Below, one piece after another: positions 49,601 to 62,613 of a stretch of 64,000 nucleotides of DNA (position 1 is the stretch's first letter; each line of letters begins with the position of its first letter). The translations under genes and the position numbers were made by a program. The stretch comes from Manduca sexta (lineage: Eukaryota > Arthropoda > Insecta > Lepidoptera > Sphingidae), in NCBI RefSeq assembly GCF_014839805.1, contig NC_051131.1, positions 14,372,913 to 14,436,912 of the forward strand, read 5' to 3'. The notes beneath the pieces are model-generated. The model was not told the DNA's origin. It did not search any database and was given only the letters and a program-made list of their open reading frames with translations.

Positions 49601-51124
49601 GATAATATGTTAATCGGAGCCGCGCCGTTGTCATTGTGCCGGCAAAAGTGTTCCACACACACTCGTGTGTGTAAACAGACTGTAATTAGTGATAGAGATT
49701 GCTAGGGTTGAACACTATGATGTAATTAAAACAAAAATATATAATAACGAATAACAAATCGTAACAATTCACAAGTATAATATCCTAACTGTAAATGTAC
49801 TGAAGTACAAATATTGATTGCTAGCCATGTTCTCGGCTTCAATATCTCTTGTTCTGTATTTACTAAATAGGGTAAATACCCTAGTCAAATGACTATGATT
49901 GATTTTGTGCATTTTTAATATGCAACAGAAATTAGTACAAAATAGAATTCCTTAGTGTAAACAGCGTTAAGGTAAGAAATAAGTCAGTAATTCAAATTCT
50001 AATATTGCTACGTGCAGGGGTGGGTGTGGCGTGGGGATATCGCTCCGTCTCTTTCTTTCACATGCATCGAAATTCCCGTTGACGTCACATACAAGTATTT
50101 CGTCTCTTTTCTGTTTTTGACACTCACCCCCACTACAAAAATTCAATGGCTTATAACTTGTGGATTATCATCAGATTTCAATGATTTCTTCTGTTTTAGA
50201 ATTTATACGGCGTACATATTTTATAAAAGTTATAAAAAAAAATAAGTCAAATACCGTATTATAACAACGATGGCTAGCGTCCGATGTACCACGTTTTCAT
50301 TCTATTTCGGATTTGGACTGTATTTGTGAGTGGAAAAAAATGTCTTTAATATTGTTATTTGTTAGTACTAATGTATTTGTTGTTGTATAAATTGGCAGCC
50401 CTGGCGGCCCCTGCCTGGTGAGTTTACTTTCGCTTTCTTCGTGACTGCGACGTCGGCACTCGACACTCATTCGCACTCCCACAACAGTCAAATCGCACTC
50501 ACGTCATATTTTTAATCATATTCCAAAGTGATGAAAGCGGAACACCTATCATTCAAACAGTTTCTAAATAGTATTAAGAGAAATACGCATTTAATATATG
50601 TATTCAGCTACAAAGTAGAACATGACTGATGACAGTTCACATCTAAATTTAAAAAAGTATAGGCCTTACCGCGTTTATTTTATTTAACAAAATTTTCTAT
50701 AATAGACATTTAGCATTGCATTAGTTTATTCCCAACTTGTCAGGCTTATATTACATTTTGTTAGTGATTGTGGGTCACGGGACTCTTGAGTTGTCTGTCT
50801 ATTAATCCGGCCCTGTGCGACGTGTAGTGGCCAATTTGGCACAGCCCTGGGCCCGCTGTAGTGGCGGCGCGGCTACCTCTTCAGTCTTCACCTGCTTCTC
50901 TTGCTAACGAAGGGCCCTCGCCTCGGCCGGCTGATTGTTAGTTTCAACTGAAGCGCGATGCACTCTCAATCTGCATCTTATATTTGTGCTTTTTTCTTAA
51001 TTTTGTGCGATAAGTGCAGATTCACCGTTTTAGAGTGAATTATGTATTTTTTAGTTGTAATTGTTCTTTTTTTACCCTAAGTTCATGTGGACAAAGTAAT
51101 GGCAAAATAATTGTTATATTAAGA

Positions 51125-52272
51125 CTAGCTTTTGCCCGCGGCTCCGCCTGCGTTATAAAGTTTTTCGGGCTAAACTTTTCCGTTATAAAAGTCACGCTAT
51201 ATATTTTCCCGGGAGCCTATGTTCTTCCCAGGGTCTCAAACTGTCTCCATACCAAATTTTATCCTAATACGTTGGGTAGTTTTTGAGTTTAACACGTTCG
51301 GGCAGACCGATGCAGCGGGGACTTTGTTTTATGATATAATTTTGTAGAACTTTTTAAGAGGAACAATCCCGTCATACATTATTGTTGCATAACTTTAACC
51401 GTTTACGCAGCGCACGCAACAGAAGCTCTCAAAACTAATAAATTGTCCCCGTTTTTGCATCATGTTTCATTACTGCTCCGCTCCTATTGGTCATAGCGTG
51501 ACGATATATAACCTATAGCACTTCAGGAACAAAGGGCTATCCAACACAAAAATATTTTTTTTAGTTTGAACCGGTAGTTCCTGAGATTAGCGATTACTGC
51601 TCCGCTCCTGTTGGGCATAGCGTGATGATATATATAGCCTATAGCATTCCAGGAACAAAGGGCTATCCAACACAAAAAGAATTATTCAGTTCAAACTCCT
51701 AGTTTCTGAGATTAGCCATTACTGCTCTGCTCCTATTGGTCATAGCGTGATGATATATAGCCTATAGCACTTCACGAACAAAGGGCTATCCAATACAAAA
51801 TGATTTTTTTAGTTCGAACCGGTAGTTCCTGAGATTAGTCATTACTGCTCTGCTCCTATTGGGTATAGCGTGATGATATATAGCCTATAGCACTCCACGA
51901 ACAAAAGGCTATTCAACGCAAAAAGAATTTTTCAGTTTGGACCGGAAGTTCCCGAGATTAACCATTACTGCTCCGCTCCTATTGGATATAGCGTGATGAT
52001 ATATAGCCTATAGTACTCCACAAACAAAGGGCTATCCAACGCAAAAAGAATTTTTCAGTTCGGACCGGTAGTTCCTGAGATTAGGCATTACTGCTCCGCT
52101 CCTATTGGGTATAGCGTGATGATATATAGCCTATAGCACTCCACGAACATAGGGCTATCCAACGCAAAAATAATTTTTCAGTTTGGACCGGTAGTTCCTG
52201 AGATTAGCGCGTTCAAACAAACAAACAAACAAACAAACAAACAAACTCTTCAGCTTTATATAATAGTATAGA
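51125..52272 (-). mobile_element. Helitron-like family B, copy 2 (1148 bp) with internal tandem array
   Basis: It has the same ends and order as the element at 34863 (CTAG at 51125-51128 preceded by A, and GTATAGA|T at 52266-52272). It carries six units of about 123 bp (starts near 51470, 51592, 51716, 51838, 51961 and 52085) and an 8-copy CAAA tract at 52214-52245. It stands alone in an otherwise transposon-poor region. Confidence 0.75.
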
Positions 52273-55200
52273 TTCATTAATACTAATACGACCTCTGTAT
52301 TACATACTGCCCACTGCAGAGCATGGGTTAGCTTCACTACTAAGATGTTTAATAATAATTGTAATTAGTATAGCAAATTGTAGAATTGTGTATTACGTTA
52401 CAGCCAGGAGCGGCCATCATTCGCCTTACATGGTGTGTCTCATAAAGCCGCAGAGCTGTCCGCATAGTAGTCACGGCTCTACCTTGGGGAGATATCATTT
52501 TTTTATTCTCTCTGTGTGTATTGACTAGTTACTGTTGTGAAAGCATAAGAGACACGTCGGTGCTACCGTCGACAATAAGGCTGCTTCCAGACAATTCGTA
52601 TTGCAGATGTGTGACAACTTACTTATAAAATATTCACAACAACATAATACTCACAAATAATATAGTTTGAATATCATTTGTGAGTACTAAGTTTTTAGTT
52701 GGCATGTTAACGTTGAATAGGAGCTGTTATTGAATGCACTTCAGTTGCATGTGGTTGTCAGCGCGTCTCGTACGATGGACATTTCCTCCACATTCGGCGA
52801 CTGACGGTGGGATGCGGGCAGAGTGGAGGCGGGGTGGAGGCAGCGCTGCGGCGCGGAGCGCACGAGGAGAGCGCATTGTTACCGGCGCGGCCTCGCGCTG
52901 ATCATAGCGCGCCGGATCTCTACATTCCGCTCGCAAATGAACACGACAGCAGCTGACATGCCCGGACCTACACACCTATCTGTGGTGCAGTATTCACATA
53001 TTCATCGATATTGACATCCATGACGGCGAACAGTATTCAGGACGTTATTTTGCATCAGTTGGGCGTCATACTGCATACATAATGGGCACAGCTTCCTTAC
53101 CGGTGTAAAAAGGTAACTTTGTATTCAAATCACTAGGACCATGCCAACATACGATGGAACGTTAATCAAAAGCTCTTATGAAGTCAAATCCACACAACAC
53201 GGCCCTGTTGCACCTCGGTCAAATTGGCCCATTAAAAGTTAAAACGGTAGGCAAATGAACTGCAGCGCAGTTTTTTGTTTATATATTGTGTTGCTGTTTC
53301 ACGTAAACATTAATTAATGACTTGAGATTTATCTCGTTGCGCAGTCCCTGACTTACCGAGCTCTTCAGTGGTCGAAACAATGTAAATCAAGTTATTAGAA
53401 TATTGAACAGTGTCGCGTGTCGCGAGTGGCGCTGTCGGCCCCTCGCGGCCGCGGCACGTGCGGAGTTCATGTTACGTTAATCTTCCGAGTCTGTGGTTTG
53501 TAAAGTTCTACAGTTGCTGGTACACATATGTATACGCCAAATACAGGTTATGTATAGTTTTGATTGGATATACATAAATTCACTGCACAAGTATACATAG
53601 GACAATGTTATCACTTTTGATAAATAAATATACCTACGGGAAGAGTAATATTAACTAGGATGCTTTACGTACGACATTCGTAATGCAGGTGAGGAGGTGA
53701 ACATAGAAGGGGAGGTCGTCGACCCACGTAGTAATCACACACTAAATTAGAAATTAATGACTTGCGCTATGATAACATTAGTGCTGTTATGTTACTACGA
53801 GGTAGATCGTGATTGTCTGTTGTTTTTGCGTCGAGTTTTTATGCATTTAGTAACTATGAAAACCATACGGTAACTGTTGATTAGTTATCTCAGCTTACTG
53901 GTTATAGATATTTGAATCAAGACGCATAATATGAAATTTATAGTCCAAAAGGGATAGTTTATTCGTCTATGCATGATATATTAATGGCGGAACTAATTAT
54001 AATATACATACATATCATAAACCGAAAAAAATATTATGATATTGAGTAATAAAGTTTAGATATAAACAAAGCGGATAGAGTTGGTGGCAAGGCAAATATA
54101 CGAATGTGGATCTGGGTGTCGTATTCATAATTAATTGTAATTTGTTTTTCCTTCCTACATAATAGTGCAAGTCATTAACCGGTTACTATTTTATTAATGA
54201 CATATTAAAATCTTATGAAACTCTTTAAAATCGTTAAATATATGAAGCAATATGTTAGGAATAATGATACTTTGTGGCTCTAACTAAATGGATATTATGT
54301 TTAGGTTTAAGAAAGCAATGAAAATGTATAAACCTGAGATCTATACATATGTCATAAGTGGCAGCGGTATTGCTATTTGTAAAACGACAGTTTTAAAAGA
54401 TTTTAGGCGCGGGTATTAATTTTAATCATCTAATCCGTTAAAGTTGGTGAAATACTCAGAGAGAGAGTTGTTACTCTCGGGCTTGACTTCAAGAGCACAA
54501 CAGTCTCGATATGTATTATCTATTATTTTGATATCGGACACGTCGGCGCGGCCGTACATCATGGAGCGAGCCAGACGCTTTTATCTCAAGGAAGTGTCGC
54601 AGCATTCGAAGGCGGGGCACTAACCAGAATCACGGGTTCGGTCCCAAGCTACTTTTCCGTACACAAAGCACACGTGCCTGGTGACGATTGCTCGCTAAGA
54701 CGCGGAAAGCAGTTGTACATAGTACAATATACACCAGTTAACTTTGCAATTAAATTATACAATATCTACATGACGAGTTCACTCTGGCCATGAAACGGAA
54801 GAATGAGTTCTTGAAACTCCTACACGCCACAGAACCCCAGCACCGTCCTCGGCGTCGAGATCCCGTCGCGACCCTTCTTGTAGTTGCGGCCCGCGAGCTG
54901 ACGTTGATGTTAATGGATAGGATTAGTTTTTCAACAATATCATGTCATTAATGTCTCTATCCTCTCTCAGTGACCGCTCTGAGCCAAAGTTCTATTAATT
55001 GAAAGGGTTATGCGAGAGCTTAAAGTGCTCACCCGAAAGACCGCTGTTTTCAAAAAAGCCAACTAGCTTCAGGTTTTGTATTATCAGAAGGTTATTCTGC
55101 AGTGGACTTGAGGCGATGGTAGTGGGCGATTTATGAGATAGAGATGTTAACATTCCCAACGGATCCCTGAGCTTTATTGTTTAGAGTCATAAAATTGCCT

Positions 55201-56914
55201 TCCATTGTAGATCTCGGCTTAAGGTAGCAACGGTGGCTAGTGTGAGAACGAGACAATCTCGCAAGAGGCAGTGACCAGTCTGTGGCTGCGATTAACAAAC
55301 GTCATACAAATGCGAGGGCGCGTGGTCAACTTCCAGCGGGCGGCGACTGACAAACAGCAGTCGCGAGCGCATCTGCATGTAAATACTACCGAAATGACGG
55401 AGGTGACGCGACCCTCGCCCTCGCGCGGCGCACTCTGTTGACACTGAGCGCTCGGCGGAGATTTGAATGCCCGGGCACGTACTCGCACTTTGTTACTTTA
55501 ACATAACGTTAGCGCCGCTCGCCGGTCGCACCTTTGTATTAAAGCTGTATAATATTATTGTTTATTTTTTATTAGTAAATCGTGCCCTTTGAGCCTTTGT
55601 AGGGAGCTGGCGCTGTATCTCGTCGTGTCGTAAATGTAAGTTATATTTTTCAGGTATTTGGTTTTGTAATACGCTGATAATTTATAAGAGGATGAATGTA
55701 TAAGGTGGTTTATACAAGTCCAAGGCGTGCTCTATTTATGTTAGATGCACAATTAATCTTATAATAGACTAATGATCTATTTGTATAATCTCAGGCCAAT
55801 TTGCATAAATATTCCAAAAATACTACTTTTCTTTTTTTTTTTGGATTTCAAAAGTAATAATATTAATACAACATATTTTGTGAACAGAACTTATAATTTT
55901 GCAGTTGTCTCATGTATAATGTATTATATGTTAGTACAAATAGTTGTCTGCTCCACGATTCAAATTTAAATTTAAGTTCGTCCATAACAGTTAAATCTCT
56001 AAGTACGTTTTCATATCCAGAGAAATATTGTGAATATTAAATAAACAAACATAATGCCCTGATGTTATTACAATAAGATTCAGTCCTATAACTTTGCCGA
56101 TTTGTCAATTGGTGCACATTGTGTGTTTATATCTCGCGCGGAGTCCGTTCCTGCGCCGCTTGTAGTTTAGTATTAACGCGGCCATTGTGAGGCCATATTA
56201 AACACTTCGCACGAGCGCGGGTGATAGAACAGCCGCGCCGCCGAGGGGTGCCAACTAACCCTCCCGCGGGAACGCGTAGGGCTTGTCACTTGATTCCATT
56301 ACGTTGTAATTGATAGGGGTTGATGATGCACACAAATTACCTTCGCACCGAGTTATAATTTTTGTAACAGAACATCAGCCACGAACAATTGTGAGGTAAT
56401 TGATAATAAGTTATCAACACCCATGAACATCACAACTATTGTGGATGCTTTGTCTTTAAAGAACATGTAATGAATTATTGTATGTTTTAGGCCGGCGTCA
56501 ATATCGTATGTCGTAATCTAAATCAAGTCTAATTCTGTATACATGAGTTTATTGTGTAGAACTTATGCACCCTTGATAGAGCAAACCGATCGAAGCACAT
56601 AAAAAAACTGGCAACAACATGTACTTCCGCGTACGATTAATGAATCCCTCCTCGTCGAATTTCATCCACGACGGCCAATCTCAAACGAGATTAGTGACGT
56701 TCGCAGCAGGTATTATAAAGCACAAGTGAGTACGCAATACGCATTTGCACTCTCTGCTCCTTCACTCGCATAGTCCGGTGAGACGGTAATGTCATGATCG
56801 GAGAGGGAACAGACGCAGGACTAATAGCTTTTCGAGGCATGGCGGTATCACACCGACAATTTCCTGACTTCGAGCTGCGATTAAATAATTTTTAAAATGA
56901 AAAAAAAAACACTC
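52273..56914. other. Non-coding stretch with GC-rich patches
   Basis: Patches occur at about 52790-52920, 53400-53460, 54540-54620, 55230-55470 and 56130-56280. A B-box-like CACGGGTTCGGTCCCAAGC at about 54633-54651 may be a SINE trace. No gene is seen. Confidence 0.4.
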
Positions 56915-57020
56915 AACATTATTTGTATGCCCGACCCGGGATTCGAACTTAGGACCTTGGCACGGTACTCATGCTCATGTCGCTCTCGCATTACAACTAC
57001 GCCACTGAGACAGTTGTGGG
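56915..57020 (-). mobile_element. tRNA-derived SINE with A and B boxes
   Basis: On the minus strand, TGGCGTAGTTG fits the polymerase III A box (TRGYNNARNNG) and AAGTTCGAATCCCGGG the B box, about 55 bp apart. An A-rich stretch (AAAAAAAAAA on the plus strand becomes a T run on the element strand) follows. It is not a functional tRNA: the acceptor stem and anticodon arm are not recognisable. Confidence 0.7.
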
Positions 57021-58860
57021 CGGTGAGAAACACTTTCGGCGTAGTTTATGGTGAGTCTAGAACATTACAGTTAAAAGAGCCACCCAATAAGGATAAAGAG
57101 AACTAAATGTCAAGAGGAAGTGTACACTAAGTGTTCCTAAATGGTATTGGAGCCTTTAATGATGCTTCTCTAAGGTAGTTCAGTGACATTTAAAAAGGAA
57201 ACTACACGGATTGAAGTACTTTTTACCTGATTGCATGAAAAAAACGACATTTTATAGTATACCAATTTGTAGTTACTTTTTGTGTTGACTTTTGTTGTCC
57301 GTGTGCTGTAAATTAGCTGCAACGAAAGGCCGCGGGTTCGACGCCGGCTCGAAACAAATATTTGTACGTCGCTCATAACTTCATCTGCATTAATTTATCT
57401 CTTCCTGTTATACCGCCCGACACGCGGTGCTAGGTTACTTAATATCAGTACATTTTGTGTCAGCTTCTCCTTCGGAATATCTCATCTTTCACCACTGTTT
57501 TGGCTTCCGCAAATATTTGTTCCAGGATCAGTTTTAAAGACAGAGTAAAATTCTAGGGCATTTGAGATCACTTATGTTTTATATAATTTTTACTTTTCTA
57601 TTTATTTTTATATGGATAACAATATGGCTTCCATTCGTAATCGGGAACAATGCTACCTACGCGCGTACATTCCCCAGCGCGGCACAAGGGGACGCGCGCG
57701 GCAGCTCGACGCGGCCCGGGTGCAACACAATACAGCGGCACTGTCGATGCTGTTTTATTTTATTTTCGTTTGGCGCATTCTTCATAACAATACGTATTAT
57801 GACGTAATTGAATAAATCGCTTCTACTGCAATTGATGAAATTTTGTGTAACTTTCCGTAAGATTAATTATTTGCTCAGCGTACAGACACTGATATTGGGC
57901 CTGTTACAAAAAATAGACGAATGTATTAGTTCTCTGGACTGTTTACTATAAAAAGTTATCTCCAAGTGTGAGCGCCACTTGTGTAAGGCACAGTGTGTTT
58001 GTCAGGCCGCAAGTAACCGATCCCTTACAGCCGCGGGTCTGAAACGTGACGCGGAAGTGTTTCATTGCGACAGGTTAGTGTGGTGCTCGCAGCTCGCGGT
58101 GCAATGTAGGCTAGCGTGCGGTCAGGTGCGAGCAGAGGGCCAGCCGATGCACTGGAATCCGGACGAGCGCAATGGGGGCGTATAGTGTCTCGGCATATTA
58201 GCAGGTTGGAGTAACATTTATTTATTATTAATATTGACATTGTTTGATGACCTAAACATCTGCGCTTGTCTGATTCTTAACCCTTCATCTACGTTTAAAC
58301 AGTAAGAATACTACCGACTCTTTTGAATTACAAGTATTTGATGACACTACAACATATGCGGTGGTATCTATGCAAAACGATTGCCTACGAGAAACCTACT
58401 AAATCAACTTTATCAATTACAACTTACAGTCGAAGTAGATACGCGTCATTAGACCAAATTAGAACGTGCACTACATTCGCGAGTAAATACCTCTAAAGCG
58501 CGGAGGCGGGAACATCTCAAAGCGTTCTGACAGCGACACAATTAATGCATGTCTCTCGCTACACATGAGCTAGTTTATACGGCGGGATCAAACTGTGCTC
58601 GCGCCAGATTACTCCTCAATAATAGAGGAGCTGGTTAGAGGCGCGGGAGCGGGGGCGGGGTCCGTACAGGGACTGAATACTGACACGCTACGACACAGAA
58701 CAGTAAAGAGATATAACATTGGGATGTTAGGCTATTTAAATGTTATTAGATTATTGGATCAGGCGAAACAGTGGGTGTTCGCACTTCACGAATGCTCACG
58801 CGCACCAACTACACTAGTCACTCAATCACCCTATTTATTATAAGTGAAAATTGCAGCTTC
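57021..58860. other. Non-coding stretch with one possible SINE trace
   Basis: GCGGGTTCGACGCCGGC at about 57332-57348 matches a B box (GGTTCGANNCC), but no A box is seen. GC-rich patches lie at about 57650-57730 and 58030-58180. No gene is supported. Confidence 0.35.
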
Positions 58861-59465
58861 AAGTCCGAAATCCACGCGGGCGAAGCTGCGGGCGGAAGTT
58901 AGTCATTAATATAATAATAACTATCCACTTTTATAAACAGAATAGTTAGCTTAGGTACTTACCTAAGAGTAGACAAATATAATGAGAAAGCTTCGAACTG
59001 CTAAGCTATCGGGAGTTACACGTGTTATTGTGAGTCAACCATAAAAGATAGACATATGCTGTCGTGGGATATTTTTTACATAATTTTAAGGAGAACATTT
59101 CCGTCATACACGATTTCTATGTAGCTTTAACCATTAAGGTTGCACACGCGACGGAAGCTTAAAAAATGGAGTAACTTCTCCCGTTTTCCCAACATTTCCC
59201 TTCACTGCTCTGCTCCTATTAATTGTAGCGTGATGAAAAGTATACTATAACCAGCACAGGAGTATGACAAATAATTGTACCAAGTTTCGTTAAAATCCGT
59301 CGAGTAGTTTTTGTTTCTATAACGGTTATACAGACAGACAGACAAAAATTTTACTAATTGCATTTTTGGCATCAGTATCGATCCCTAATCACCCCCTGAT
59401 AGTTATTTTGGAAATATATTTCATGTACAGAATTGACCTCTCTACAGATTTATTATAAGTATAGA
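58861..59465. mobile_element. Helitron-like family A, rearranged copy
   Basis: Positions 58861-58902 are the plus-oriented 3' end (GCGGGCGAAGCTGCGGGCGG then AAGTTAG, with TTAG in place of CTAG). After about 60 bp of unrelated sequence, 58964-59465 is the minus-oriented body ending in GTATAGA. The 3' end and body point in opposite directions, so either an inversion or two separate fragments. Confidence 0.7.
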
Positions 59466-62408
59466 AGAAGATTACCAGTTTCAATTTCAATAGACAACTG
59501 ATGATGGTTATGATTACTGACAAACTCACTTATCTAAATGTTATTAATTATTCCATAAAAGTTGTTGTACTGTAGTAGTGTACATACTGACGAATGTTAG
59601 TGCTTTCGGGCGTCTCTTTGCCAAACGTATCATAATGGATATTTAGAAGCGGCTCCTCCACTGAATGGGTCGGTAATAACAGGGAAGGAACCATATCGGC
59701 GGGTGGTGCGCATTGTGTGCGCCCGTCGACCTGTGAACACCCGGGCCGGCCGCCGCGCTCGCCGCGCCCTCGCTCCCGCGCGTCGTGCCGCCCTCGACCT
59801 TGACTGCGAACTTCACAAAGGGTTGGCACCCTTTCATTAGCTACATTTGCGAGGGCATGTAGTTCCATGATTATATTTTTAAGTGAGCACGTGAAGTGAC
59901 TGATGATTTCGAGGCTTGTTCTGATATCTGCAAATGTTAAAGTTTAGTAACAGAGCATGGATAAACTTATGTTAGATAGATTTTATTTGAAGTTTCTATC
60001 AATGTTACGGGTATTAGATGTTATAGCAAAAGCTTAATTTTCCACATATATCGTACTGAAACTGGCCTGTTGCTGTGAAGCGCTATGCAGAATATTCCGC
60101 TGGTGAGCCCGCGTGGTGCGTGGAGTTAGTGTTGGTGTTGTTGGTATTGCGGTCGGCGGCGTGTATTGTTCCGTGTCGTCGACCCGCCCGTGCTACCGCT
60201 GAGCCGCGCCGCTGTCTCGCGGTGCTTCGCGGGTGAACTCGCATCTCACTACAACTTTATTAGCACTAACTACAATCTGTATCAGTCTATAAAACTTAGT
60301 CTTCCTAGATATAAGCTATAGTTAAGCCAAATTATCTACACAAGAAATTGCTATCATAAATTCGGGTTTTAAAAGGATTAGTTTATGCACGGGTTCCATT
60401 CACGTACCAAAGAAGACTGTTGATGTATTTTGAATAACATTTCGGTTTAGTCCTTTGGCGACTGACCTATTGTTCCTTCCTTTTCACTCACTTTAAGTTC
60501 CATTTTTATTCATCCTCTTCCTACGCGGATTGTTTAGCACGAAACAGCAAACGTCTTTATAATCATACAAGAGGTTCTATAATTTCTCTTATAATATAAA
60601 TATAGACAAGTGTGTCGGGAGGCGAGCACTGAACAGTGAAAGTGCTATTGAAAGTATCGGTAAGATCACAGGAGGATAACACGGACTCTGGGGACTTTCG
60701 CTTTGGAACGCTCACAATCATTTAATTTGAGCTTTCTAATTGTGTTTAACAATTTACTTTATTATGTGGAGGCCGGATCTAAACTTTCGATTTGCTTTCA
60801 ATGCATCTCGATGCCTTGAATGCGGCGGTGACTTAGAGTTCTGTAATGGACAACAACACGTTATACACAAATATTGAATAAAGTAGGGTGGATAGGGAAG
60901 GATTTTTTTGGAGGTGCTTCTTACAGTTTTTTACCTAATTCTGTTCAAATATTAGAGCCGTTTCAATTTGGACAGACCAACAGCAGTAGGTTTTGCAAAA
61001 GGTTCACTTTGTATGTTAAAGAGCGACATAATGATGGTTAGTTATTGATCATGGTATGTGCGAGTCACTGTTCCTGACACACTCTCCGCATATTGTAGTA
61101 GACAAAGCAGTGGCCCGGCGTCCTGACCCGTGCACCTTCATCCACCGCGCACGAGTATTGATCTCCCCGAGACAATAGCACAATCAGCTTACTGTTCCTT
61201 AAGACGATAGTTATCTACTGTATTTCCATACAAATCGTTTGGTAAAAAGAGTATAAGTGCGTGAAATATTAAGAAATAAGTATCCTACATCTCAGAAGGT
61301 AATAGATGATCCCTGATGCTAACAGCGTTATTAATAGCCATGTATTAACATAATGTTTCTGTTGACTACTTCCTTGATCGCGTCTCGCATATCTCACACA
61401 AGTCTGCTCAAGAAATTATAACGCCACTAACATTAACCAGACTCTATCTGTGGACTGTAAAGACCCCGTTAGAATGCTAACGTCAAACGTGAAGACGCAC
61501 GTCAGTGACGGTGACAAGAATATTGCTGTGTGTCGAATGTTTGTTTAATTAGCACTCCGCGTGTAAAACTACGACTGTCGAAGCACTGGCGTCATCGACG
61601 CCCGCGCCACGAGTGTTGTCAACACGACGACAGACGCGGGCGTGGATGTGCGTCTAACTCTTGATGTGATCGAATGTCGGACATAACACTAGTGTACTCG
61701 AGTAATATTTATTGATACTGTGCCTTTACTACTGACCGATAGATGTAAATGCTAATACTGGTTATATTTACCTGCGAGGCTATTAAAAATCTATTGCTTT
61801 TTTTTCACAGAATAGAGATGTCCTACGATGTTAATTTACCCTGTAGATGTACCCTCAAAACGACTACTAAGATTCTTGCTCTTATAGCTTGGCTATGTGT
61901 GCATTGGAATTAAGGTAAACGGGTTTGACCCACATCCGTAACCAAGCGATATAGCACATCCTCAGTGGAACAGGTTAGTCATAAAATCTGACGACAACTT
62001 CCCGTTTTCGTCTGTCATTGTCCATCAACACGAATGTAAATCAGCAGCATGTGACGGAGGTTGGTCGTTAATCATGGCCGGCGGGCGAGTGGCTCACCGG
62101 CGCGACTCTGTTACATTTGGTGCGGCTCGCGGGCCGCGGCCGCCACTCGCTGAATGTTAACTATTTTACTGTTACACTGCATAATTCCGTGAGTGACACA
62201 CGCGTGTAACCTCGTCACTCGTCAATGTATTTAGCACCGCGCGGTCAATTTGGAATTTGTTTGGAATGCTTAATGAATTATTTTAACATTTTGTTATTAT
62301 CACGTACTGAAGATTTAGTTTATACTTTTTCGGTCTACGGACAGTGCAAACGTTTCAAAATTATATAAAAATGTAGCAAATACTAAGTTAGTGTTGATAT
62401 CCTTACAT
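59466..62408. other. Non-coding stretch with GC-rich patches
   Basis: Patches at about 59690-59820, 60090-60240, 61560-61650 and 62070-62160. No gene is supported. Confidence 0.4.
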
Positions 62409-62613
62409 ATTATAAAACAAAGTCTCCGCATCTGTTTGTTTGTCTAAACGAGATATATTGAAAATCTACCCATCAGATTTTGATAAAATTTGGCATGGAG
62501 TTAGTGGGAGATACTGGGGAGGATAAAGGTTACTTTTAGCCCGGTATAATATTTAGCGGGTTTTTAATTCCGGAAAAACATACCCACGCGGGAGAAGCCG
62601 CGAGCAAAAGCTT
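62409..62613 (+). repeat. Eroded Helitron-like family B 3' fragment
   Basis: AAACAAAGTCTCCGCATCTG, GATAAAATTTGGCATGGAGT and CGGGAGAAGCCGCGAGCAAA then AGCTTG follow, in the opposite orientation, the 3' part of the elements at 34863 and 51125. The terminal CTAG is mutated. Confidence 0.6.

Larger units (their letters stand above)
36192..51124. other. Long non-coding region with GC-rich patches and hairpins
   Basis: About 15 kb with no supportable gene. A GT run lies at about 36425-36455. GC-rich patches occur at about 36880-37070, 38290-38480, 39260-39480, 42960-43090, 45110-45270, 46660-46740, 47030-47160, 48640-48720 and 50800-50930. Two inverted repeats are listed separately. Open frames such as 38363-38764 and 42095-42469 look like chance. 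Confidence 0.45.

Noticed and set aside
56940..57010. Possible functional tRNA gene on the minus strand
   Set aside because: A and B boxes are present, but the cloverleaf does not fold convincingly and an A/T-rich tail follows, as in SINEs.
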